The notes: generated from the letters alone by a model not told the origin. A stretch of 64,000 nucleotides of DNA from Micromonospora sp. NBC_00389 (GCF_036059255.1 NZ_CP107947.1:6572001-6636000), one strand, 5' to 3'; counted from the first letter of the stretch, positions 37,379-46,350 are shown. Numbers and translations: made by a program.

Positions 37379-38908
37379 ATGTTGGAAACCTCCGCGCGAC
37401 TGCTGCGGCTTCTCGGACTGCTGCAAACCCCGCGCGACTGGACCGGCGCAGACCTTGCGCAGCGCTTGGAGGTCGACGTACGGACCGTGCGGCGTGACAT
37501 CCAGAAACTGCGTGATCTGGGCTATCCAGTGCACGCCATCGCTGGCGCGGCCGGCTACCGGCTCGGCGCCGGGACGAAGCTTCCGCCGCTGCTGCTCGAC
37601 GACGACGAGGCCGTCGCCGTCGCCATCGGGCTGCGCACCGCCGCAAGCGGCACGGTGACCGGTATCGAGGACAGCTCACTGCGCGCACTCGCCAAACTCG
37701 AACAGGTCCTGCCCTCGCGCGTACGACACCGCGTCAACCTGCTGCACTCGGTCACCGTCACGGTCCCGGCCAGCGGACCGACCGTGGACCCAGCCGTACT
37801 CACCGCCGTCGCCGCCGCCTGCCGCGAGCACCACCGGCTCCGCTTCGACTACCAACGCCACGACGGCACGAGCTCGGTACGCGACATCGAACCGCACCGA
37901 CTGGTCCACACCGGCCGACGCTGGTACCTGATCGGCTGGGACACCGACCGGCGCGACTGGCGCACGTACCGCGTCGACCGGATCCGTCCCCGCATCCCGA
38001 CAGGCCCGCGATTCACCCCGCGACAAGCGCCCGACGTCGACCTCGCCGGCTATCTCACCCGCGGCGTATCCACCGCCCCATACCGTTACCAGGCCCTGAT
38101 CACCCTGTACGCGCCAGCCGAGACCGCCGCCGAACGGTTCCCACCCACTGTCGGCGTCATCGAAGCAATCGACCCGCACACCTGCCAACTGCACACCGGA
38201 TCCAACTCCCTCGACGAAATCGCCATCTACGTCGCGCTGTCCGGCTTTCCCTTCCAGATCCACGAACCACCCGAACTGATCGCACACGTCCGACACCTCG
38301 CCACCCGACTCATCGACGCCACCATCCCTATTGGGCACGATGTGCAGGCCAAGCGTGCGGCAAGGTCAACTGGGGAGAACGTGGGCGCATCAGGATGGTC
38401 GTACAGCGTCACCTACCAGCCGGACGTCGCGGCCGCGCTTGAACAGTTGCGTCAGGACGTGTACGCCCGAGGTGCCTACTACAGCGAGGAGCCGAACCCA
38501 CTCCTTGCCCTGACCGCAGACGAGTTTCGTGCCACGCTCAATCCCGCGGACGACGAGAGCGGGATCAACGAGTTCCTCCTCGACGAGTGGCGCGCCGCCC
38601 AGCAGCGACCCACGCCGATTGACCCGGACACGTTGCTCGCAGCGCAGCCTGACTCCGGGACGCACTCCATCATCGATATGGCCAACGGCGTGTCGGCCGA
38701 GCCGGCGCTGTTCACCGTCTCTCCGTTGACCGACGAGCAGATGCAAGGGTTCTTCGGGACCCTGACGCCCGCGCCGGACCAGGTCATGGAGTGGATGAAG
38801 AGCGACGCCCCATACTCGGTACGCGAACGATGGCACGGCATCTACATCGTCAGTTACGTCGACGGACGTCCCGAGCAAATCCACTTCGCTGGGTTATCCG
38901 GCGACTGA
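37379..38908 (+). CDS. WYL-domain regulator fused to an extra C-terminal domain
   Basis: 509 residues. HTH_11 winged helix (~5-60, LAQRLEVDVRTVRRDIQKLRDLG), WYL domain (~140-220, IEPHRLVHTGRRWYLIGWDTDRRDWRTYRVDRI split here as HRLVHTGRRWYLIGWDTDR) and WCX region to about residue 322 (LIDATIPIG), the normal end of this family. A further ~185 residues follow, from GWSYSVTYQPDVAAALEQLR to HFAGLSGD. They look like a separate small protein, with a linker rich in Arg, Ser and Gly. WYL regulators bind nucleic acid or metabolite ligands and control nearby genes, here probably the epoxide hydrolase. The fusion may come from a deletion. Confidence 0.82.
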   Translation: MLETSARLLRLLGLLQTPRDWTGADLAQRLEVDVRTVRRDIQKLRDLGYPVHAIAGAAGYRLGAGTKLPPLLLDDDEAVAVAIGLRTAASGTVTGIEDSSLRALAKLEQVLPSRVRHRVNLLHSVTVTVPASGPTVDPAVLTAVAAACREHHRLRFDYQRHDGTSSVRDIEPHRLVHTGRRWYLIGWDTDRRDWRTYRVDRIRPRIPTGPRFTPRQAPDVDLAGYLTRGVSTAPYRYQALITLYAPAETAAERFPPTVGVIEAIDPHTCQLHTGSNSLDEIAIYVALSGFPFQIHEPPELIAHVRHLATRLIDATIPIGHDVQAKRAARSTGENVGASGWSYSVTYQPDVAAALEQLRQDVYARGAYYSEEPNPLLALTADEFRATLNPADDESGINEFLLDEWRAAQQRPTPIDPDTLLAAQPDSGTHSIIDMANGVSAEPALFTVSPLTDEQMQGFFGTLTPAPDQVMEWMKSDAPYSVRERWHGIYIVSYVDGRPEQIHFAGLSGD

Positions 38909-38965
38909 AGGACGCCGCGCCTGTGTGTTCGACGCCGGGCTAGCCGACATCTCGGTCGTCTGGTG

Positions 38966-40504
38966 TTAGCTCGCGGTGGTCCCGTCCAGGATGTGCAGCA
39001 TTTGTTCGACTGTCAGGGCCGGGTTGGCCGCGGCGGCCTCGGCCAGTTCAGGATCGTTGAGGAGTGCGGCGATCCGCGGTGCCGAGAGGCGAGGGCTGGT
39101 TGCCATCGCCTGCCGCACGGTGGCGTCCGGGTCGGTGCTGAGCCGGTCGACGAGTTCGGGATTGGCGTGCGGGTCGAGGGCAACGAGCCGCCGTACTGCC
39201 GGGTCGGGGTCGTCGGCGAAGCGGGCCAGTCCTTCGGTGGGAAACTGCGATAGCTCGCTGAGGCGGTCGCGGCCGCAGCAGTGGTACTCCAGGAAGCAGC
39301 GCAGCAGCAGCGCTGGCGGCGCGGCCGGGTGGTGCTGGGCGAGCAGGACCCGTACGCCCAGGTCAGAGTCGTCGGCGAGGATGGTGACCGTTTCCACCGG
39401 CAACTCGGCGTTGCGGGCCGCTCGGCGGCGCAGCAGCGGATTAACCGAACGGGCCCAGCACAGCGCCTCAGTGAGCTGCGGCGAGGCATCGTCGGGATAC
39501 GGGATCGAACGGCAGCGGACGTCCGCGGAGCCGAAGTGTCCGTCGTCCCGCACAGTGGTCACGTCGATGTCGATGTCGGCCCGCTGTAGCTCGGTGAGGC
39601 CAGGATGGGTGGAGACCGCAGTGCGGACCTCGACCACCGGATCATTGGCGAGCCTGACGAGTTGGTCGCCGGTCAGGTCGACGCGACCGGTGACTCCCTG
39701 CCGCACCGACGGGTCAGGGTGGCATAGCAGCGTCTCGACCACGTCCGGCGGGACCGTCGGGTTCTCACCCATCACTCGCAGCGCAGCCGTGTCGCCGCTG
39801 GCGAGCACGTGATCGACCAGCGCTCGGGAGAGGGGACGCTGCAGCACGTACCAGAACGTGTGACAGTGCTGATCCGGCAGATCCGCAGGCTCCATCACCT
39901 GCTGCCGGTGCGCGACGGATGCCTCGGCCGCCGCCCGCACCTCGGGCGCCTCATCGTCCAGCAACGCCTGGCGCGACCGCTCGTCCAGCCAGTACAGGGA
40001 ACCGGCCGCGAACCGGCGCACACCCGGCCGGGGGTGTGCGGCGGCCAGCCGGAACAGACGCCGGTCATACCCCATTGCGTCGAGCAACTCGCCGATCAAC
40101 TCCTCCCGCGTGAACGGTATGTCGGAGGGTCGGCCGTCGAGCTCGGTCAACAACCTGACCAGCACGTCGTCGGGCAGCGGCTCCTGTCCGGGTCGGCCAA
40201 ACGCGCGTACTCTCACCCGCCACGCCGGGTCAGCCAGCAGCTTGGCACGCACCAGAGGGTCGACGTCCGGGTAGGCGGCCAGCGCTCCGCGGATCCTGGG
40301 CGAGGGATGGCGCAGCATCGCGTCCCGCACCGGCGGTGGCAGCTCGCGGCGACGGCGTAGCCCCTCGCACACCTGCTCCGGCCATGTCTCTACCAGTCGG
40401 AGCAGCACGCTACTCGGTGCTGCTGGGTTCCTCGCCAGACCACGCAGCAACGGCGACGGCGACGAACACCGATCCAACCAGGCATCCCCGATCACCGGCC
40501 GCAC
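38966..40504 (-). CDS. leucine-rich-variant / HEAT-type repeat protein
   Basis: 512 residues made almost wholly of 20-25-residue helical repeats with recurring LxxDPxxxVRxxVAxxPxxxxxLxxxL patterns (DPAWRVRVRAFGRPGQEP, HPDPSVRQGVTGRVDLTGD, DPDPAVRRLVALDPHANPE, DPDATVRQAMATSPRLS). This is the LRV/HEAT alpha-solenoid type common in actinomycetes. Cytosolic scaffold; no catalytic motif. Starts at GTG 40504 without a strong ribosome-binding site. It is unrelated in detail to the solenoid at the window start. Confidence 0.75.
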   Translation of the reverse strand: MRPVIGDAWLDRCSSPSPLLRGLARNPAAPSSVLLRLVETWPEQVCEGLRRRRELPPPVRDAMLRHPSPRIRGALAAYPDVDPLVRAKLLADPAWRVRVRAFGRPGQEPLPDDVLVRLLTELDGRPSDIPFTREELIGELLDAMGYDRRLFRLAAAHPRPGVRRFAAGSLYWLDERSRQALLDDEAPEVRAAAEASVAHRQQVMEPADLPDQHCHTFWYVLQRPLSRALVDHVLASGDTAALRVMGENPTVPPDVVETLLCHPDPSVRQGVTGRVDLTGDQLVRLANDPVVEVRTAVSTHPGLTELQRADIDIDVTTVRDDGHFGSADVRCRSIPYPDDASPQLTEALCWARSVNPLLRRRAARNAELPVETVTILADDSDLGVRVLLAQHHPAAPPALLLRCFLEYHCCGRDRLSELSQFPTEGLARFADDPDPAVRRLVALDPHANPELVDRLSTDPDATVRQAMATSPRLSAPRIAALLNDPELAEAAAANPALTVEQMLHILDGTTAS

Positions 40505-40558
40505 CTTACGCCCAGGCAGGTCGCACCGAAGCCCGCTTATCGGCCGCTGGACTCTTCG

Positions 40559-41137
40559 CTATTCCTGGGCGACGGGTCGGAGGTCGTCAAGCTTGATCAC
40601 CCTCGCCACCTCGCTCAGGTCACTGCCCAGCTGGTGATCGCGCCCGGCCAGCAGGTGCAGCTGTGCCTGCGGGATGACGCGGGTGTAGAGGTCGGCATGC
40701 GACGGTGGAGCAGTTTCGTCCTGGAGTCCATGGAACACATGCACCGGCACGCCTTGCGGCAGCCTCGCGCCGAGGTTGTGCGGCGGCTCGAACTCGTCGC
40801 CGGGCCAGCCACCCGCACCGACGAACGGCGCGGCGATCAGCACGATCGCCTTGAGCTCCCGCTCCGGTGGCCGCTCGGCGAGCGCGTTGATGAGGATCGT
40901 CCCGCCCACTGAATGGCCGGCGACGACCGCCCCGTCGTCCAGGGCCGCGATCTCCCGCCGGATGGCCGCGCTCCACTTGGCGAAGCTGGGGTCGCCCTCG
41001 TCGGGCATGCGCGGGTAGCGAACCTCGTACCCGTCCCCGAGCTCCCGCCTCAAGCTGTCGAACAGCTCGTTGTCCCATTCGTCGTGCACGTCGGCGCCGC
41101 CACCCTAAATGAACAAGATCTGCGGGGTCACCGCCAT
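40559..41137 (-). pseudogene. RBBP9/YdeN-like serine hydrolase with early amber codon
   Basis: A strong AAGGAGG precedes the ATG at 41137. The frame reads MAVTPQILFI, then TAG at 41105-41107 (codon 11), then GGGADVHDEWDNELFDSL and on to the end in the same frame. Homologs have Gln (CAG) at this place, so one C-to-T change explains it. The remainder is intact: nucleophile Ser in VVAGHSVGGTILIN, Asp in FHGLQDETAPP, His in LLAGRDHQLG. Translation from the later GTG at 41089 would lack the first beta strand and oxyanion loop, so the product is probably inactive. Confidence 0.82.
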
Positions 41138-41289
41138 GACGATCCTCCTTGGGCACCGCCTGCGGGAAGAGCAGCGACGGCCTCGCGGAGTTGGCTAGCT
41201 CGCCACGCCAACGCTTCGCGAGAACGGTTTCAGTCTGCAGCGGATAACAACAAAGGGAAGCGATCCCACTTTAACGTATATCGCACCGG

Positions 41290-41308
41290 GGGGCTTGCCG
41301 CAAGACCC
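41290..41308 (+). promoter_or_regulatory. 19-bp inverted repeat resembling the rifamycin-associated element (RAE)
   Basis: GGGGCTTGCCGCAAGACCC, an imperfect 19-bp palindrome. A conserved 19-bp RAE of this kind is known upstream of rifamycin-inactivating genes in actinomycetes and controls rifamycin induction; the match is from memory of that consensus. A degenerate second copy (GGGTCTTGCCGCAGAA) starts 19 bp downstream. It lies 48 bp before the glycosyltransferase stub and 167 bp before rph. AT-rich TTTAACGTATAT just upstream may be the promoter core. Confidence 0.72.
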
Positions 41309-41355
41309 GGGTCTTGCCGCAGAATCGTCGGCCGGAGCCAGGAACGGACGAAGAA

Positions 41356-41479
41356 ATGGGGCACGACGTGCGTGTGTTGTTGTCGACCTACGGGGGGCGC
41401 GGTGACGTCGAGCCACTGGTGGCATTGGGGGTCAGTCGAGTGCAGCGGACGACGGCTGCCTCGGAGGTATCGCGATGAT
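41356..41479 (+). pseudogene. 5' stub of a UDP-glycosyltransferase gene (possible rifamycin glycosyltransferase)
   Basis: The 40-codon frame begins VRVLLSTYGGRGDVEPLVALGV, the invariant start of MGT/GT1 macrolide-type glycosyltransferases, then loses all similarity after about residue 29. Its TGA overlaps the rph ATG (ATGA). Because it sits between an RAE-like element and rph, and rifamycin glycosyltransferases are a known RAE-controlled class, it is probably the remnant of such a gene. That functional guess is inference; 29 residues do not fix substrate. Confidence 0.65.
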
Positions 41480-44072
41480 CGAGCAGTACGTGTTGGGTCT
41501 CCAAGAGGTCGACGAGGCGCAGGTCGCGATCGTTGGCGGCAAGGGCGCGCACCTGGGGGCGTTGTCGCGGATCGAGGGCATCCGCGTGCCAGCCGGCTTT
41601 TGCGTGACGACGGACGCCTTCCGGCGGATCATGGCCGAAGGGCCGTCGATCGACGATCGGCTCGACCAATTGTCGCGCCTGAACCCGGGCGACCGGGAGA
41701 CGATCCGCACGCTCAGCGCGGAGATCCGTCGGACCATCGAAGGGATCGTCCTCCCCGACGATGTGGCGGCGGCAATCACCCGGGCCCTCACCCAGCTCGG
41801 TGAGCGAACTGCCTACGCCGTCCGATCCAGCGCGACGGCGGAGGACTTGCCGACGGCCTCCTTCGCCGGCCAGCAGGACACGTACCTGAACGTCATGGGG
41901 CCGGCGGCGATCCTCCAGCACGTCAGCCGGTGCTGGGCCTCGCTCTTCACCGAGCGGGCGGTGACCTACCGTCAGCGGAACGGCATCGACCACCGCTCGG
42001 TCCACATGGCCGTTGTCGTGCAGCAGATGGTCTTCCCGCAGGTTGCCGGCGTCCTCTTCACGGCCGACCCCGTCACGGGCAACCGGAAGGTCGCCACCGT
42101 GGAGGCCAGCTTCGGCCTCGGCGAGGCCCTGGTCTCCGGGCTGGTGAACGCGGACGCCTACAAGGTCCGCAACGGTGAGATCATCGACAAGGCGATCGCC
42201 ACCAAGCGGCTTGCCATCCACGCCCTGCCGACCGGCGGGACGCAGGAACAGGCGATCAGCTCGGAACAGCAGGAGCAGCCGGCGCTGACGGATGCACAGG
42301 TCGTACGGCTCGTGCAGCTCGGGCGGCGGATCGAAGCACACTTCGACCACCCGCAGGACATCGAATGGTGCCTGGTCGACGATGACTTCCAGCTCGTCCA
42401 GAGCCGGCCAATCACCACGCTGTTCCCCGTTCCCGAGACCGGCGACGGAGAGAACCACGTCTACGTCTCCGTCGGTCATCAGCAGATGATGACCGACCCC
42501 ATGAAACCCCTGGGGCTCTCCATGTGGCAGCTGACGGCCATGGCGCCGATGCACGGCGCCGGCGGGAGGCTGTTCGTCGACGCCACCCGGGCCCTGGCCT
42601 CGCCCGCGAGCCGCGCCGGCCTGCTGGAAGCGGTGGGGAGGGGTGATCCGCTGATCAGGGACGCGCTGGAAACAGTCCTCGACCGCGGCGACTTCGTCCC
42701 GACGCTCCCCGATCAGGGTCCAGCAGGGCCGCCCGCTGGCGGCTCGCCCGCCCCCATCGAGACCGATCCGGCCATCGTCACCGAGCTGATCGAGCGCAGC
42801 CAGGCATCCATCGCCGCCCTGCGGCGCGACATCCGGACGAAGACCGGACCGGCACTGTTCGACTTCCTGCTGGAGGCCTTCCAGGAGCACAAGCGAGTCC
42901 TCGGTGATCCATTGAGCATGCAGGCGATCATGGCGGGGATGGAGTCCACCTGGTGGCTCAACGACCAGCTGCAGGAGTGGCTGGGCGAGAAGAACGCGGC
43001 CGACACCCTCACGCTGTCCGCCCCCGGCAACGTCACGTCGGAGATGGGACTGGAGCTCCTGGACGTCGCTGACGTCATCCGCCCGTACCCGGAGGTGGTG
43101 GCCTTCCTGCAGGAGGTCGAGGACGAGGGCTTCCTGGACGAGCTGGCCAAGCTCCCTGGCGGCCAGGAAGCGCGCGACGCCATCGAGGCCTACCTCGACC
43201 GGTACGGCATGCGCTGCGCCGGCGAGATCGACATCACGAGGCCACGCTGGAGCGAACGCCCCACCACGCTCGTGCCCGTCATCCTCGACAACATCAGGAA
43301 CTTCGAGCCGGGCGCTCGCAAGCGACGCTTCGAGCAAGGGCGACAGGAGGCGCAGAAGAAGGAACAGGACGTCCTGGAGCACTTGCGGGCCCTGCCGGAC
43401 GGGGAGCGGAAAGCCGAAGAGACCAAGCGGATGATCGACCGAGTCCGGACCTTCATCGGCTACCGGGAGTACCCGAAGTACGCCATTGTCAGCCGCTACT
43501 ACGTCTACAAGCAGGCCCTGTTGGAAGAGGCCGAGCGCCTCGTACAGGCCGACGTGCTTCGCGAGAAGGAAGACATCTTCTACCTCACGTTCCAGGAGCT
43601 TCACGACGTCGTGCGCACGAACCAGGCCGACGATCAGCTCATCCACCGCCGCAAGGACGCGTTCAGGTCGTATCAAGCGCTCACACCGCCCCGGGTGCTC
43701 ACGTCGGAAGGTGAGGGCATCACCGGGGCGTACCGACGCGACGACGTGCCGACCGGCGCGCTGGTCGGCCTCCCGGTTTCCGGCGGGATCGCCGAGGGCC
43801 GAGCCCGCGTCATCCTGGACATGGCCGAGGCCGATCTCGAACCAGGCGACATCCTGGTCACCGCCCACACCGACCCGAGCTGGTCACCCCTGTTCGTCGG
43901 GATTGAGGGGTTGGTGACGGAGGTGGGCGGCCTCATGACCCACGGCGCGGTCGTCGCCCGGGAGTACGGCTTGCCCGCCGTCGTCGGTGTGGAGCATGCG
44001 ACGAAGCTGATCCTGGATGGGCAGCGGATTCGCGTGCACGGAACCGACGGGTACATCGAGATCCTGCCTTGA
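41475..44072 (+). CDS. rph: rifamycin-inactivating phosphotransferase (dikinase)
   Basis: 865 residues, as in known Rph proteins. The N-terminal ATP-grasp domain (VDEAQVAIVGGKGAHLGAL, AYAVRSSATAEDLPTASFAG) is followed by a central rifamycin-binding helical domain. The C-terminal swivelling His domain has catalytic His823 in TEVGGLMTHGAVVAREYG. Unlike PEP synthase it lacks the PEP-binding C-terminal barrel, which makes Rph the better call. It transfers the beta-phosphate of ATP to rifamycins, inactivating them. GGAGG lies 8 nt before the ATG. Expression is probably rifamycin-inducible through the upstream RAE-like element. All catalytic parts look intact. Confidence 0.9.
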   Translation: MIEQYVLGLQEVDEAQVAIVGGKGAHLGALSRIEGIRVPAGFCVTTDAFRRIMAEGPSIDDRLDQLSRLNPGDRETIRTLSAEIRRTIEGIVLPDDVAAAITRALTQLGERTAYAVRSSATAEDLPTASFAGQQDTYLNVMGPAAILQHVSRCWASLFTERAVTYRQRNGIDHRSVHMAVVVQQMVFPQVAGVLFTADPVTGNRKVATVEASFGLGEALVSGLVNADAYKVRNGEIIDKAIATKRLAIHALPTGGTQEQAISSEQQEQPALTDAQVVRLVQLGRRIEAHFDHPQDIEWCLVDDDFQLVQSRPITTLFPVPETGDGENHVYVSVGHQQMMTDPMKPLGLSMWQLTAMAPMHGAGGRLFVDATRALASPASRAGLLEAVGRGDPLIRDALETVLDRGDFVPTLPDQGPAGPPAGGSPAPIETDPAIVTELIERSQASIAALRRDIRTKTGPALFDFLLEAFQEHKRVLGDPLSMQAIMAGMESTWWLNDQLQEWLGEKNAADTLTLSAPGNVTSEMGLELLDVADVIRPYPEVVAFLQEVEDEGFLDELAKLPGGQEARDAIEAYLDRYGMRCAGEIDITRPRWSERPTTLVPVILDNIRNFEPGARKRRFEQGRQEAQKKEQDVLEHLRALPDGERKAEETKRMIDRVRTFIGYREYPKYAIVSRYYVYKQALLEEAERLVQADVLREKEDIFYLTFQELHDVVRTNQADDQLIHRRKDAFRSYQALTPPRVLTSEGEGITGAYRRDDVPTGALVGLPVSGGIAEGRARVILDMAEADLEPGDILVTAHTDPSWSPLFVGIEGLVTEVGGLMTHGAVVAREYGLPAVVGVEHATKLILDGQRIRVHGTDGYIEILP

Positions 44073-44409
44073 CGGGCCACCGACCGAGAAGGCTGTTCAT
44101 AGCGTCCGGCCCGAAGCAACGCTAAGCAGGGTCCACCGAACTACAGCGCCGTCCAGTAGGCGCGCCCGCCGCCGGGTGGTCGGGCTGGCTCAGCAGGCGC
44201 CGCGGTCCCTGGCGGCGCTGGCGATCAGCCTGGCGGCGGGCGGCGTCACGTTCGATGTCGTTCGTTCACCAGATGTGGCAGCGGCGGCGTTACCGGCACC
44301 TCAGTGGGCAAGTCGCGATCAGGCGCCACGGCACCTGTTCGGCCTGTGACCATGGCCTGGTGAGTCAACACACCGTTTCTCCAGAGATTTCGAGGTGTGA
44401 GTAAGACGG
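44073..44409. other. intergenic region without a supported gene
   Basis: Short frames (for example one ending ASRDQAPRHLFGL) have no recognisable family pattern or ribosome-binding site. No hairpin was noticed after rph. Nothing else seen. Confidence 0.55.
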
Positions 44410-45099
44410 TCATTCGTCGCGGTGGGCTGACTGCCGGATGTCACTGAAAATGGACAGGCGAGTGCGATGGTGGCGGGGCGCCTCGATCTCGTCGATTGTC
44501 GCTACGGCCAAGTCGGCGTACGAGAGATGTGCGACCTCCCGGTCCGGGACGTGCTCCCCGCCGACCTGGTAGCGGCCGGTGCGTGGGGCGTCCATGTGCA
44601 ATGCGGCGGGTGGGGTGAGCATGAGCCAGTCGACCATCGTGTCTGCTGCCTGGAGCCTGTCCAGACCGGCCGTGTGGGCAAGGGCGAAGGGTCGGAACTC
44701 GCCGGGGAGTACGGCGGGATCGTCGAGCAGGAGCCGACCTTCCGCATCCTTGAGGTTGGCGAACAGGCCGATCACGATCAGTCGGGGTACGCCGGCTTGG
44801 GACAGTCCGTAGAGGAGAGCGTCAGCGGCCTTGACGAAGAAGCCCGGATCGAGGTCGAGGGTGGCGAGCGCCTCTGGTCCGGATGCAGGGCTGACCGCGT
44901 GGACCACGGCGTCGTGGCCGTGCACGATCGCGGAGACTGATTGCGGGTTGGTGACGTCACCGCGTACCGCGGAGGTGATGTCGGGGTGTTTGTTGGGGTT
45001 CCGGACTATCGAGGTGACGTGATGTCCGCGGCGGTGCGCCTCGGCGGCTACGGCGCGACCCGCCCGGCCGCCGGCTCCGAAGATCGCGATGCTGGTCAT
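44410..45099 (-). CDS. NAD(P)-binding oxidoreductase (NmrA/YwnB-like)
   Basis: 229 residues. Rossmann start SIAIFGAGGRAGRAVAAEAHRRG, then VRGDVTNPQSVSAIVHGHDAVVHAVSP and PRLIVIGLFANLKDAEG: the short atypical SDR / NAD(P)H-binding family. Probable cytosolic redox enzyme or redox-sensor. Divergent from an HxlR regulator 60 bp away, a very common pairing in which HxlR controls the reductase. Confidence 0.87.
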   Translation of the reverse strand: MTSIAIFGAGGRAGRAVAAEAHRRGHHVTSIVRNPNKHPDITSAVRGDVTNPQSVSAIVHGHDAVVHAVSPASGPEALATLDLDPGFFVKAADALLYGLSQAGVPRLIVIGLFANLKDAEGRLLLDDPAVLPGEFRPFALAHTAGLDRLQAADTMVDWLMLTPPAALHMDAPRTGRYQVGGEHVPDREVAHLSYADLAVATIDEIEAPRHHRTRLSIFSDIRQSAHRDE

Positions 45100-45123
45100 G
45101 GCGCGACGCTAGTCGGCTGGTGG

Positions 45124-45145
45124 CCAGTTACTGCAACGGTACTGG
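45124..45145. promoter_or_regulatory. inverted repeat between the reductase and HxlR genes
   Basis: CCAGTTAC and GTACTGG form an inverted repeat with a 7-nt spacer in the 60-bp divergent promoter region, 15 bp before the HxlR start. Likely HxlR operator. Confidence 0.45.
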
Positions 45146-45159
45146 GGTAGGTTCGAGCG

Positions 45160-45531
45160 GTGACGTTGAAGCTTGACGCGGACATGTTCGATCCAGCGTG
45201 CCCGTCGAGTGTGCTGCCGTTCCAGATCGGTGACAAATGGACTGCGATGGTGGTGCTGTGCCTTGAGCATGGGCCGCGTCGGTTCAGTGAACTCCGGGTG
45301 CCGTTGCGGACGGTCACGCCGAAGGTTCTGACCGAGACACTGCGCGCCATGGAACGGAACGGCACCGTCACCCGTACGTCTTACGATGAAAACCCGCCGC
45401 GCGTTGAATACGCACTGACGCCGCTTGGTCGGAGCCTGCTGACTCTTATCGAAGCTGCGCGGTCGTGGACCAGAGAAAACAAGTCCGAGCTGGTGGCCGC
45501 CCGAAAGTCGTATGACCCGCGCTTGTCGTGA
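45160..45531 (+). CDS. HxlR-family transcriptional regulator
   Basis: 123 residues from GTG 45160. Typical HxlR features: ACPSSVLPFQIGDKWTAMVV (Cys and the GDKW motif), GPRRFSELRVPLRTVTPKVLTETLRAM recognition region (seen as FSELRVPLRTVTPKVLTETL) and the wing RTSYDENPPRVEYALTPLG. These winged-helix regulators respond to aldehydes, quinones or thiol stress. It probably represses the divergent NAD(P)-binding oxidoreductase. Confidence 0.9.
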   Translation: MTLKLDADMFDPACPSSVLPFQIGDKWTAMVVLCLEHGPRRFSELRVPLRTVTPKVLTETLRAMERNGTVTRTSYDENPPRVEYALTPLGRSLLTLIEAARSWTRENKSELVAARKSYDPRLS

Positions 45532-45618
45532 TTCGTCAAAGGCGAGGACGCTAGAACGTCCTGAGAGCAAACTCCCATGAGTCGAGAACTGTAGTTCGCC
45601 GCTCCGCAACCGCCGCGG

Positions 45619-46350
45619 CTACCGGAGGCTGCGGTCTTGGTTGGCGCAGCAGGCATCAGTGCAGCCAGGGCCGCAGCCGCAGCTCGCCGCGCCGTCGGTC
45701 TCGCCGCCAACGGCGGGCAGGGCGCAGTCGTCGCACTGCTCGCCGCGCCACGCCTCTACGCCTTCGCGGACGGCGACGGCGGCGATGACCAGCGCCGCGA
45801 TGGGATCGGCCCACCACCAGCCGAGGGTGGCGTTGGCCAGCAGACCAACGAGCACGATCGCGGACAGATAAGTGCAGAGCATGGTCTGCATGGAGTCGGC
45901 GACGACGGTGGCCGAGCCGAGCTCGCGCCCGGTGCGCCGCTTGGCCCAGACCAGCAGCGGCATGACGACGACGGAGACGGCGGCGATGCCGATCCCGATC
46001 GGCGACGTCTCGGCCCGCTCGCTGCCGAGCAGGCTGCGGGCCGCGTCGACGGTGACCCAGGCGGCCAGGGCGAAGAACGACACGGCGATGAGTCGCAACG
46101 CCAGGCGCTCGCGGTTTTCGGGGACGCGGGAGCGGAACTGCCAGATGACGATCAAGGCGCTTGAGACCTCGACGAAGGAGTCGAGGCCGAAGCCGAGCAG
46201 CGCCGTCGAGGACGCCGCCGCGCCAGCGGCGACGGCGAAGACGCCTTCGAGCAGGTTGTAGCCGGCTGTGGCGTAGGCCAGGTGCAGGCTGCGCCGATTG
46301 AGCTGAGCGCGCCGAGGTGGGCTTGGTGCCGTGCGGAGCGGGACGCTCAC
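45619..46350 (-). CDS. cation diffusion facilitator-like transporter with Cys-rich tail
   Basis: 243 residues, GTG start overlapping the ArsR stop. Five to six membrane segments. CDF-like metal positions are in LLGFGLDSFVEVSSAL and ATVVADSMQTMLCTY. The C-terminal ~40 residues carry nine to ten cysteines (EQCDDCALP, SCGCGPGCTDACCANQ), a soft-metal-binding tail unusual for the family. Coupled to a CmtR-like sensor, it probably exports Cd, Pb or Zn, or Cu/Ag given the tail. No cytoplasmic ferredoxin-like CDF domain is evident, so this is a short form. Confidence 0.85.
   Translation of the reverse strand: MSVPLRTAPSPPRRAQLNRRSLHLAYATAGYNLLEGVFAVAAGAAASSTALLGFGLDSFVEVSSALIVIWQFRSRVPENRERLALRLIAVSFFALAAWVTVDAARSLLGSERAETSPIGIGIAAVSVVVMPLLVWAKRRTGRELGSATVVADSMQTMLCTYLSAIVLVGLLANATLGWWWADPIAALVIAAVAVREGVEAWRGEQCDDCALPAVGGETDGAASCGCGPGCTDACCANQDRSLR

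Noticed and set aside
41475..44072. Calling this gene phosphoenolpyruvate synthase
   Set aside because: The His-domain is at the C-terminus and the PEP-binding barrel is absent; length and domain order fit rifamycin phosphotransferase, and an RAE-like element is upstream.
44017..44349. 110-codon frame after rph
   Set aside because: No ribosome-binding site, overlaps the rph end and shows no family pattern.
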